The translations under genes and the position numbers were made by a program. DNA of 64,000 nucleotides from Myxococcales bacterium (GTDB taxonomy: Bacteria; Myxococcota_A; Polyangia; Haliangiales; Haliangiaceae): contig JADJJK010000020.1 in the NCBI GenBank assembly GCA_016706545.1, positions 62,001 to 126,000 on the forward strand, in the 5' to 3' direction. A model generated the notes under the pieces. The model was not told the DNA's origin, searched no databases, and saw only the letters and a list, made by a program, of their open reading frames with translations. Each line of letters starts with the position of its first letter. Position 1 is the stretch's first letter. Shown here in pieces: positions 30,758 through 38,747 of this stretch.

Positions 30758-32082
30758 ACATGAGTCGAGGACTTCGCGCGGCGCGCCCGCACCTTGCGTT
30801 CCTGGTCGGCCTGTCCGCCGCCTTGCTGATCATGTGGCAGGTCAGCGACGCCACCTCGGTGACCGCCAAGCCGCAGGTCAACCTGGTGGCCAAGCTGCAG
30901 CAGAAGGCCCAGGTGCCGCTGCGCGCGCGCCGCCCGCTCACCGCGGAGCAACGTCGCCACGCTCAGGTCGCCTGGCGCTACTTCGAGAACAACACCATCG
31001 CCGAGACCGGGCTGGTCAACTCGGTCGACAAGTACGAGTCCACCACGATGTGGGACACCGGCTCGTACCTGATGGGCCTGCTGGCCGCGCGCGACCTCGA
31101 GCTCATCCCGCCGGAGACCGCGCTGCGGCGGATCGAGCAAGCGCTCGACGCGCTGGCCCGGCTCCCGCTCATCGAGAAGCTGCCCAACAAGGCGTACAAC
31201 ACCCGCTCGCTGGCGATGGTCAACTATGACAACACGCCCAGCAAGGACGGCATCGGGTGGTCCGCCATCGACATCGCGCGGCTGTCCGTCCCGCTGACCA
31301 TCATCGTGTGGCGAGATCCGCAGCTCGCGCCCAAGGTGCGGGCCCTGCTGCGAGGCTGGGACCTCGACCTCCTGGTGGCCAAGGGCCGCATGCAGGGCGC
31401 CTTCCGCGCGCCGGACGGCAAGCTGTCGCTGGTGCAGGAGGGCCGCATCGGCTACGAGCAGTACGCGGCGCAGGCGCTCGTCCTTCTGGGCGTGGACGTC
31501 GAGGACGCGCTGCGCTGGGATCTGACGACCGGCGTCACCAAGGCCTCCGGCCAGGCGATCCCGTACGACACGCGCCTGCCCGAGAACTACGCCGGGACCC
31601 ACAACGCGGTGGTGTCAGAGCCGTTTCTCCTGGAGGCGTTCGAGATGGGCATGTCGCCCACCACCCGCGCGCTCGCGCAGAGCCTGTTTCTGGCGCAGCA
31701 GCAGCGCGCCAGGGAGCTCGGCAAGCTGGTGGCGGTGTCCGAGGACAACATCGATCGGCCGCCGTACTTCGTCTACAACAGCGTCTACAACGGGCGCACC
31801 CCGTGGGTGGCGTTCACCCCCGATGGGAAGGACGCCAGCGCCCACCGCAGCCTGTCCACCAAGGCCGCCTATGGCTGGGGCATCCTCTACAGCGACGACT
31901 ACGCGGCCCAGCTCCTCGCCGGCATCGACAAGATCCACGACGCCAGCAAGGGCTGGTACTCCGGCGTCTACGACGCCGACGGCAAGACCAACAAGGCGAT
32001 CACCGCCAACACCAACGGCATCATCCTGGAGGCGCTGTGGTATCAGACCCGCGGCTCCCTGATCCGCGCCGGGCAGCGCTGA
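30754..32082 (+). CDS. secreted DUF3131 protein
   Basis: The 442-residue protein has an N-terminal signal anchor (about 11-29). The DUF3131 domain fills the rest (WRYFENNTIAETGLVNSVDK, EDNIDRPPYFVYNSVYN, TANTNGIILEALWYQ). Related domains occur beside glucan-processing modules; catalytic residues are not established. It is paralogous to the 16404-18389 gene but lacks the zinc-ribbon and repeat tail. The ATG overlaps the GT2 stop by 4 bases (ATGA). Confidence 0.88.
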   Translation: MNMSRGLRAARPHLAFLVGLSAALLIMWQVSDATSVTAKPQVNLVAKLQQKAQVPLRARRPLTAEQRRHAQVAWRYFENNTIAETGLVNSVDKYESTTMWDTGSYLMGLLAARDLELIPPETALRRIEQALDALARLPLIEKLPNKAYNTRSLAMVNYDNTPSKDGIGWSAIDIARLSVPLTIIVWRDPQLAPKVRALLRGWDLDLLVAKGRMQGAFRAPDGKLSLVQEGRIGYEQYAAQALVLLGVDVEDALRWDLTTGVTKASGQAIPYDTRLPENYAGTHNAVVSEPFLLEAFEMGMSPTTRALAQSLFLAQQQRARELGKLVAVSEDNIDRPPYFVYNSVYNGRTPWVAFTPDGKDASAHRSLSTKAAYGWGILYSDDYAAQLLAGIDKIHDASKGWYSGVYDADGKTNKAITANTNGIILEALWYQTRGSLIRAGQR

Positions 32083-32142
32083 CGCAGCTCATGCCCCGCG
32101 TTGGCCTCTTGTCAGATCGGCTGTTCGACCGATGACGTTGCC

Positions 32143-33411
32143 ATGAGTTCCACGACTCCTGCTTCCAGCACCGGAGGCGCTGCTGGGTCCACCGATGCGT
32201 CACCGCCGCCGCGCGAGCTGCGCCCCCCCGAGGGGGCGCTGACGTCCGCGGGCAAGGAGGTCGCCGCTGGCGGCGGGCGCGATGTCCGCATCGACTTCAT
32301 CCGCGGCTGGGTGATGCTCATCCTGGTGATCGTCCATACCGAGATCTTCTCGCTGTGGAACCTGCTGGTCTGGGAGCGCGTGGGCATGATCTCCGGCGGA
32401 GAGGGCTTCGTGCTGCTCTCTGGTCTGGTCCTCGGCATGGTGTCGCGGCAGCGCATGGCGCGCAGCGGCTTCGCCGACGCGGCCAGCCGCGTGCTGGATC
32501 GCGCGCTGCAGATCTACCGGGTCCACGTGACCCTGATCTTCTTCGTCGGCGTGCTCGCCATCATCTTCGGCTCCCACGTCGCCGAGATCACCTCGTTCAC
32601 CGATCGCGGCAGCGGCAAGGTGTATCCGCTGTACCCGGCGAAGGTGGAGATCTTCCGCTGGCTCGGCTCCATCGTCACGCTCAAGCTGGGGCCGCATCAG
32701 GTGCAGGTGCTGGGCCTGTACGTGTGCTTGATCATGATCTGTCCGCTGCTCCTGGTGGCGCTGTGGAAGAAGCGACCGCTCGCGCTCCTGGGGCTGTCCT
32801 GGGTGATCTACTTCTCCAACCTGCTCGACACCAAGATGCCCACCGGCGCGCAGTTCGAGTACGCCTTCCCGGTCCTCACCTGGCAGGTGCTGTTCGTGCA
32901 TGGCCTGGTCGCGGGCTATCACCTCCAGGAGATCAAGGACTGGTTCGCCACCCGACGAGGCCGCGCGGTGTTCGTCCTGTGTGTCGTCATCACCCTGTTC
33001 TTCCTGGCGGTGTCACAGCTCGCCCCCAACACGCTGGTGCCGTCGTGGGCCAAGATCGATGCGTGGCCGAGCTTCTACTGGTCCATTCGCAAGTACGCGG
33101 ACAAGAACTCGCTCGGTCCGCTGCGCCTGCTCAACTACGCCGCCTTCTTGATCGTGCTGTACGCCGTGCTCACCCGCTGGTGGCCGCTCATCCAGCGCAC
33201 GCTCGGGTGGTTCTTCGTGCCCATCGGCCAGGCCTCGCTGTACGTGTTCATCATGCACCTGGTGGCGGTGCAGGTCTCGTCCATGATCATCCCGTTTGGC
33301 TTCGTCACCGGCACGCCGATGTGGGCGACGACGTTGCTCCACACCGGCGAGCTGGCCTTTCTCTGGCTCCTGGTCCGGCACAAGGTGCTCTTTCGCTGGA
33401 TCCCGAGGTGA
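32143..33411 (+). CDS. OpgC-like membrane acyltransferase
   Basis: The 422-residue protein has about ten membrane helices. It begins with the OpgC/acyltransferase-3 type motif RDVRIDFIRGWVMLILVIVH, where a charged pair and His sit at the first helix, and has GGEGFVLLSGLVLGM. OpgC adds succinyl groups to osmoregulated periplasmic glucans. The location after GH2, GT2 and DUF3131 genes suggests acylation of the local glucan. The Ser/Ala/Pro-rich N-terminus (about 1-45) is cytoplasmic. Confidence 0.85.
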   Translation: MSSTTPASSTGGAAGSTDASPPPRELRPPEGALTSAGKEVAAGGGRDVRIDFIRGWVMLILVIVHTEIFSLWNLLVWERVGMISGGEGFVLLSGLVLGMVSRQRMARSGFADAASRVLDRALQIYRVHVTLIFFVGVLAIIFGSHVAEITSFTDRGSGKVYPLYPAKVEIFRWLGSIVTLKLGPHQVQVLGLYVCLIMICPLLLVALWKKRPLALLGLSWVIYFSNLLDTKMPTGAQFEYAFPVLTWQVLFVHGLVAGYHLQEIKDWFATRRGRAVFVLCVVITLFFLAVSQLAPNTLVPSWAKIDAWPSFYWSIRKYADKNSLGPLRLLNYAAFLIVLYAVLTRWWPLIQRTLGWFFVPIGQASLYVFIMHLVAVQVSSMIIPFGFVTGTPMWATTLLHTGELAFLWLLVRHKVLFRWIPR

Positions 33412-33420
33412 TTTCCATCC

Positions 33421-34566
33421 ATGCAAGCCGCATCCGCAGCCCAGCTCCCGCGCTCCATCCTCGTCATCGATGACGGACCCGACAACCGCATGCTGCTCGA
33501 GGCCATCCTGAGCCGCGCCGGATATCGCGTGCTGCTGGCCGAGGACGGCGAGCGCGGGCTCCGCATCCTGGACCAGGAGTCGCCAGCGCTCATCCTGCTC
33601 GACTTCTCCATGCCCGGGCTCAGCGGCCCCGAGGTGGCCCAGCGCATCCGCGGCCAGCCGCACACCTCGGCCACGCCCATCATCTTGCTGACCGCCTCGA
33701 CCGAGGCGGACCACGTGGATCAGGCCTTCGCCGCCGGCGCGGACGACTACGTGACCAAGCCGTTTGACCGGCGCATCCTCACCGCGCGCATCGAGTCCAT
33801 GATCCGGGCCGCCGAGGACCGCCAGCGCGCGCGCAAGAGCGCCGACCTGCAGGTGCAGCGAGACCGCCTGCTGTCCGACCTGCAGGACGCGGCGCGGGTG
33901 CAGCGCGAGCAGATCACCGCGCTGCCCATGACCTTCCCGTACGGCGTGATCAGCGGCGCGGTGGTGCCGTGCAACCACATCGGCGGCGACTCGCTGCAGG
34001 TGTTCTGCAACCCGGAGCACACCACCGCGGTGCTGATCGACGTCTCCGGGCACGGCGCCGCCGCGGCGCTGGTGGCGTCGTCGGTGGTGACGGAGCTCCG
34101 CGGCTACATCAGCACCCACTCGCTGGCCGATTGCTTCGCGCTCATCAACCGCCAGATCTCGGCGCGCTGGAGCTCGCACTATGCGTGCATCGCCGCGGTG
34201 CAGATCACCGCGCGCGGCGCGGTGGTGATCAACGCCGGCCTGCCGCCGATCTGCCACGTCCGACAGGGGGAGATCCTCGCCACCGTCGAGGCCAGCGGCT
34301 CGCCGCCCGGCCTCCTGGCCAGCGGCCAGTACGATGCCACCGAGCTGGTGCTCGAGCCCGGGGACCGGCTGATCGCGATCAGCGACGGCCTCACCGAGCC
34401 GCTGGGGGAGTCTGCCGATGACATCCGCGCTTGCATGTCCGGCCTGGGCTTGCTCTCGCTCTCGGCGTCTCACCCTTCGGACCACCTGGCCGCGAGCATC
34501 GCCAAGCTGTTTGACGGGCGCGAGCTGGAGGATGACGCCTCGGTGCTGCTGGTCAATCGCACCTGA
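33421..34566 (+). CDS. response regulator with PP2C (SpoIIE-type) phosphatase
   Basis: The 381-residue protein joins a receiver domain (about 12-130; ILVIDDGPDN, phospho-acceptor Asp in LILLDFSMPG, Lys in VTKPFD) and a PP2C/RsbU-like domain (about 165-380; DVSGHGAAAALVAS, AISDGLTEPLG, EDDASVLLV). The usual GGDxxD motif reads GGDSLQ, so its second Asp is missing. Such proteins dephosphorylate STAS antagonists, so the two local STAS proteins are obvious targets. It is the last gene of the GH2-GT2-DUF3131-OpgC operon, 9 bases after OpgC. Confidence 0.92.
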   Translation: MQAASAAQLPRSILVIDDGPDNRMLLEAILSRAGYRVLLAEDGERGLRILDQESPALILLDFSMPGLSGPEVAQRIRGQPHTSATPIILLTASTEADHVDQAFAAGADDYVTKPFDRRILTARIESMIRAAEDRQRARKSADLQVQRDRLLSDLQDAARVQREQITALPMTFPYGVISGAVVPCNHIGGDSLQVFCNPEHTTAVLIDVSGHGAAAALVASSVVTELRGYISTHSLADCFALINRQISARWSSHYACIAAVQITARGAVVINAGLPPICHVRQGEILATVEASGSPPGLLASGQYDATELVLEPGDRLIAISDGLTEPLGESADDIRACMSGLGLLSLSASHPSDHLAASIAKLFDGRELEDDASVLLVNRT

Positions 34567-34650
34567 CGCACCTGGCGCACCTGGCTCACCCGGCGCACCA
34601 GGCTCACCCGGCGCACCCGGCGCACCTGACACACCCGGCTCACCCGGCGC
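34567..34650. repeat. short tandem repeats between convergent genes
   Basis: Imperfect units such as ctcacccggcgcac and cacctggcgcac repeat about six times between the PP2C gene and the histidine kinase gene. The run also covers the last codons of the kinase. Confidence 0.75.
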
Positions 34651-37315
34651 TGGACGTCCCGGCCGGCGCCGCGCTCGTCGCCTGCGCCTCGAGCGCAGTG
34701 AAGGCCTGGCTCCCGACAAACTGCTGCAAGCCGAAGAGCGTCGCGCGCAGCGCCTCCACCTCCGCCGCGAGCTCGCCAGGCCCGCCGCTTGGGGGATCGC
34801 GGAGGGCGCGCTCGAGCGCGCGCGAGGCCTTCTCCACCGATGAAAAGCCGATGGTGCCGGCGGAGCCCGCCAGGCTGTGGACCAGGAACCCGACTCGCGC
34901 CAGCTCACCCTGCTCGACCTTGTGCTCGATCTCCTGCCAGCGCGCGGTGGCCTCGGTGGCGAGCGTCCGCGCCATGGTGAAGATCATGTCGCCAAGATCT
35001 GCGTACTCGGCGACCTTGCCCAGGAACGCCTGCTCATCCGCCGGGGACCACGAGGCGCCAAGGCCCACGCCAAGGTCAGGCCCAGCGCCCCCGCCCTGGC
35101 CTCGCGGCTCGACCACCGGCTCCCGCACGGCGCGCAGCGAGGTGGACCGCCGACGCTGGCTCGGCGGCGCCACCACGCAGAGCTGCCGCAGCGTCGCGGC
35201 GAGCTGCGCTGGACGCACGGGCTTGGTGAGGTAGTCGTCCATGCCCGCCGCCAGCGCGCGCTCTCGGTCCCCGGCCACCGCCTGCGCGCTGAGCCCGATG
35301 ATGGGGACCTCGGCGGTGCCGTGGAGCCTGCTGTGGACGCGGATGGCGTTGGTGGCCATCAGGCCATCGCCGTCTGGAAGCTGTACGTCCATCAAGATGG
35401 CGTCGAAGATCCCCGCGCAGCCTCGGGAGATCGCCGCCTCCATGCGGTCTACGATCTCCACGGTGTGCCCGTCTCGCTCCAGGAGGCCGCGCACCACCGC
35501 CTGGTTGATCTCGTTGTCCTCCACCACCAGCACGTGCAGCGGTCGGCCCACCACCGCGCCCTCTTGCTGCGCGACCCGCCGCGGCGCCTCCTGCGCGACC
35601 TTGCCCACGCGGACCACGAACTGGAACGTGCTGCCCTCTCCGACCTCGCTGACCACCGTGAGCTCGCCGCCCATCAACGCCACGAGCTGCTTGCAGATGG
35701 TCAGCCCAAGGCCGGTGCCGCCGAACTCGCGCGCGGTCGCCAGCTCGGCCTGGGTGAACGCGGCGAAGATGGCGTCGCGCCGCGACTCCGGGATGCCGAT
35801 CCCGGTGTCCGTGACGGCCACCGCCAAGGACAGCTCGCTCTCCGCGTCGCCGAGCAAGGACGCCTCCACGCGCACCGCGCCGGCCTTGGTGAACTTCATC
35901 GCGTTGCCGATGAGGTTCACCAGCACCTGGGACAGGCGCAGCTCGTCGCCGCACACCACGGACGGCAGCGCCGGATCGATCACCAGCTCGAACCGCAGCC
36001 GCTTGGCCGCGGCGCGGGGCTCGAATAGCTTGTAGGCCCGCTGCAGGCATGCGCGAACATCGAACGGCGCGTCGTCGACCTCCAGGTGCCCCGCCTCGAT
36101 CTTGGAGAAGTCCAGGACGTCATTGACCAGCCCCAGCAGCAGCTCTCCCGACGAGCGCGCGGTCTCGAGCTGGGTGCGCTGCGTCTCCCCCAGCGCCCCG
36201 CTGAGCGCCAGCTCGATCATCCCGAGCACGCCGTTTATCGGCGTGCGGATCTCGTGGCTCATCCTGGCCAGGAACTGGCTCTTGGCCGCCGCCGCCGCGG
36301 CCGCGACCTTGATCGTGCTGCGCAGCGCGGCGTCAGCGCGGGTCTTGTCGATGAACTGGCCAAGGCGCAGCGCCACCTCCGCCATGGTCTCGAGGAGCGC
36401 GCGCTCGTTGCTCGGCTCGACCGTGCCGTACGCCTCCACCGCGCCGAGCACGCCGCCGGCGCCCTCGATCTGAAACTGATAGGCCACCGGGAACCCTGCG
36501 TTCGCGGCGTCGTGAGTGCGCCCACCCGCGCTCGCCGCGGCGTCGTACCGGCGGGCCAACGGCGTCTCCGTCGGCGCCCAGACGTCGAGCGCGAAGTCCG
36601 GGGGATCCTCGGTCAAGCGGCGGGCCAGCTCGCGTGCCTCCGCGCTGCCTGCGCCCGGCGCGATGCACGCCACCTGCTCGTTGGCATCGGCGAGCCACAG
36701 CGTGAGGACCGGGAAGTGCAAGATGCCGATGCACTGCTCCAGCACTTGCTGCGCCACGTCCGCCACGCTCGCGCCGACGCCGAGGATCCGCGTGATCTCA
36801 TACAGCGCCGCCATGCGCGCGCCTGCCGCGCGCTGCTCCTTGCGCTGCGCCGACAGCTTGGACACCAGCTTGCGCACATCCAGGAGCGTGGACTCCTGCG
36901 CCTGCAGCACCTGGAGCAGGTCCGCCATGGGGTCATGCACCGCGAAGTCCGCCAGCGACAGGCCGTGGCGCTGCAACTCCGCCGTCGAGGTCAGCCAGGG
37001 GGAGCACAGAAACAGCAGCGCGTTCTGCCGCGGGTACCAGATGGTCTGCCCGCGCAGCACCGTGTTCCTCCTGCGCGCGCGAAACACCACCAGGCTGCTT
37101 GGCGCCTCGCACATCGCCGCGAACGTCGCGGCCGCGGGCGTCTCGATGACGAAGTGCTCCTCGAGCTGGCGCCCCACCTCGACGCCGGGCGCCAGCTTGC
37201 CGAGCGCCGGTCCGACCTGCAAGATCCGCATCCCGGAGTCGAAGCCGAGATGAAACGGAAACACCACCGCGACCTCGTACGCGGTGAGGCCCAGGTCGGC
37301 GACGACAGCGGTCAT
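34640..37315 (-). CDS. hybrid histidine kinase with HNOBA, GAF, receiver and HPt domains
   Basis: The 891-residue protein carries these domains in order. HNOBA (heme-NO-binding-associated, about 15-135; VVFPFHLGFDSGM, LRGQTIWY, FLCSPW) is followed by a short coiled coil and GAF (about 170-325). HisKA has His354 in MSHEIRTPI, and HATPase_c lies at about 455-570 (NLIGNAMKF, FGGTGLGL). The receiver (593-715) has Asp643, and HPt (about 765-860) has His813 in HSLAGSAGT. No transmembrane helix is seen. The HNOBA domain and the 4-base overlap with H-NOX show that nitric oxide sensing controls it. The output regulator is not identified. Confidence 0.95.
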   Translation of the reverse strand: MTAVVADLGLTAYEVAVVFPFHLGFDSGMRILQVGPALGKLAPGVEVGRQLEEHFVIETPAAATFAAMCEAPSSLVVFRARRRNTVLRGQTIWYPRQNALLFLCSPWLTSTAELQRHGLSLADFAVHDPMADLLQVLQAQESTLLDVRKLVSKLSAQRKEQRAAGARMAALYEITRILGVGASVADVAQQVLEQCIGILHFPVLTLWLADANEQVACIAPGAGSAEARELARRLTEDPPDFALDVWAPTETPLARRYDAAASAGGRTHDAANAGFPVAYQFQIEGAGGVLGAVEAYGTVEPSNERALLETMAEVALRLGQFIDKTRADAALRSTIKVAAAAAAAKSQFLARMSHEIRTPINGVLGMIELALSGALGETQRTQLETARSSGELLLGLVNDVLDFSKIEAGHLEVDDAPFDVRACLQRAYKLFEPRAAAKRLRFELVIDPALPSVVCGDELRLSQVLVNLIGNAMKFTKAGAVRVEASLLGDAESELSLAVAVTDTGIGIPESRRDAIFAAFTQAELATAREFGGTGLGLTICKQLVALMGGELTVVSEVGEGSTFQFVVRVGKVAQEAPRRVAQQEGAVVGRPLHVLVVEDNEINQAVVRGLLERDGHTVEIVDRMEAAISRGCAGIFDAILMDVQLPDGDGLMATNAIRVHSRLHGTAEVPIIGLSAQAVAGDRERALAAGMDDYLTKPVRPAQLAATLRQLCVVAPPSQRRRSTSLRAVREPVVEPRGQGGGAGPDLGVGLGASWSPADEQAFLGKVAEYADLGDMIFTMARTLATEATARWQEIEHKVEQGELARVGFLVHSLAGSAGTIGFSSVEKASRALERALRDPPSGGPGELAAEVEALRATLFGLQQFVGSQAFTALEAQATSAAPAGTSSAG

Positions 37316-37866
37316 GCGGCCCTGGTCCAGGACACCGTGAAGACGTCGTGATCGAGCCCCTGATCCCGCGTTCCGGTCTGCTCGATCACGACCGGCGTCG
37401 CGAACAGCTCGCCGATGCCAAGGAGCAGCCCCCGCACGAACGGCGCCAGGCCGGCCCGGGTGGAGTGATAGTGCAAGCGCAGCGATGACTCAGAGAGATC
37501 CTCGCAGACGAACACCGGCGGCGTCAGGTGTGGGTAGAGCAGCTTCACGCGGGTATGAAAGTTCGGAAGGTTCCGCAAGAACGACCCGACGTCGTCGCCC
37601 GCGGCGCGCAAGAGCTCTCCGTAGCCCTCCTTGGCGGTCTTGAGGATCCAGTGACGCCCGAACTTCTCCAGGATCTCTGATGCGTGGACGCCGAGGATCG
37701 CGCTGGCGGACCCCACCAGGCGATAGGTGATCGCGTCATCGTAGGAGTCGCTGCTGATGAACATCTGCTCTTCCACCCCCGCGGCATTCTTGATGTCCTC
37801 CCAGACCTCCTCGCCGTGGCCTTGACACACCATCTGTTCGATCGCGCGATTGACGAGCCCGTACAT
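37312..37866 (-). CDS. H-NOX heme-based nitric oxide sensor
   Basis: The 184-residue protein has the proximal heme ligand His104 (PNFHTRVKLL) and the YxSxR heme-propionate motif (Tyr133, Ser135, Arg137; YHSTR). Five residues after that Arg, where oxygen-binding thermophile H-NOX has Tyr140, this protein has Pro142, which points to an NO-selective sensor. The ATG has AAGGAGG seven bases upstream. It is first in an operon with the HNOBA kinase. H-NOX proteins elsewhere inhibit partner kinases and govern biofilm formation. Confidence 0.95.
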   Translation of the reverse strand: MYGLVNRAIEQMVCQGHGEEVWEDIKNAAGVEEQMFISSDSYDDAITYRLVGSASAILGVHASEILEKFGRHWILKTAKEGYGELLRAAGDDVGSFLRNLPNFHTRVKLLYPHLTPPVFVCEDLSESSLRLHYHSTRAGLAPFVRGLLLGIGELFATPVVIEQTGTRDQGLDHDVFTVSWTRAA

Positions 37867-38020
37867 GAGGTACCCTCCTTCTCGCAGGGTCGCCCGCTTC
37901 TGGAATCCTGGTACCGCACCGCCTCACGTCAAGAGCCGCTCTGCTCGCTGTACTCTCGTCACAAAGCGCCGAGTCACAAGGGACAACCGGCGCGGCGCCG
38001 CTTCACCGCAAGGACCTGAC

Positions 38021-38710
38021 ATGACCGTTCGACCTGGCAACCTCTCCTGGGACGCGCTCGGCGTCCTGTTCCAGTCTCACCCCTGGCACGGCGCCTCGGT
38101 CGGCGAGGACTCGCCGCGCATGGTCACGAGCTACATCGAGATCGTCCCCACCGATGTGGTCAAGTACGAGCTGGACAAGGTCACCGGCCTGCTGCGCGTG
38201 GACCGCCCTCAGCGGTTCTCCAACGTCTGCCCTTCGCTCTATGGGCTGGTGCCCCGCACGCTGTGCGGCCCCCGGGTGGCCGCGCGCGCCGCCAAGGTCG
38301 CGCTGACGCCCGACCTGATCGGGGATGATGATCCGCTCGATATCTGCGTGCTCACCGAACGCTCGATCTTGCACGGCAACGTGCTGGTGGACGCCATCCC
38401 GATCGGCGGGTTCCGCATGATCGATGGCAACGAGGCCGACGACAAGATCATCGCGGTGCTCGATGGAGATCCGGTGTACGGCAAGTTCACGGAGCTGTCG
38501 GAGTGCCCGCGCCCGCTGGTGGATCGGCTCCGCCACTACTTCCTGACGTACAAGCAAGCGCCGGATCAAGACCACCCGAGCTGCAGCATCGCCGAGGTCT
38601 ACGGGCGGCAAGAGGCCTACGACGTGATCCAGGCCAGCCAGGAGGACTACGCCGAGGTGTTCGGCGGCCTGCGCGAGCTCATCGCCAGCACGCTGACCGC
38701 CAGGCCCTGA
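38021..38710 (+). CDS. ppa: inorganic pyrophosphatase (class I type)
   Basis: The 229-residue enzyme hydrolyses pyrophosphate. Metal-binding acidic motif GDDDPLDICVL and a later EADDKIIAVL are visible, matching the class I soluble family, with the somewhat longer length seen in large-type members. The ATG at 38021 has AAGGA upstream. It is read divergently from H-NOX. Removal of pyrophosphate from the GalU reaction is a likely service to the glucan region. Confidence 0.93.
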   Translation: MTVRPGNLSWDALGVLFQSHPWHGASVGEDSPRMVTSYIEIVPTDVVKYELDKVTGLLRVDRPQRFSNVCPSLYGLVPRTLCGPRVAARAAKVALTPDLIGDDDPLDICVLTERSILHGNVLVDAIPIGGFRMIDGNEADDKIIAVLDGDPVYGKFTELSECPRPLVDRLRHYFLTYKQAPDQDHPSCSIAEVYGRQEAYDVIQASQEDYAEVFGGLRELIASTLTARP

Positions 38711-38747
38711 CCGCGAGCACCGCCTGGCCCTGGCGCCGGCCCCGCGC

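Noticed and set aside
37312..37866. H-NOX as an oxygen sensor
   Set aside because: The distal-pocket Tyr of oxygen-binding members is replaced by Pro five residues after the YxSxR Arg, which favours NO sensing.
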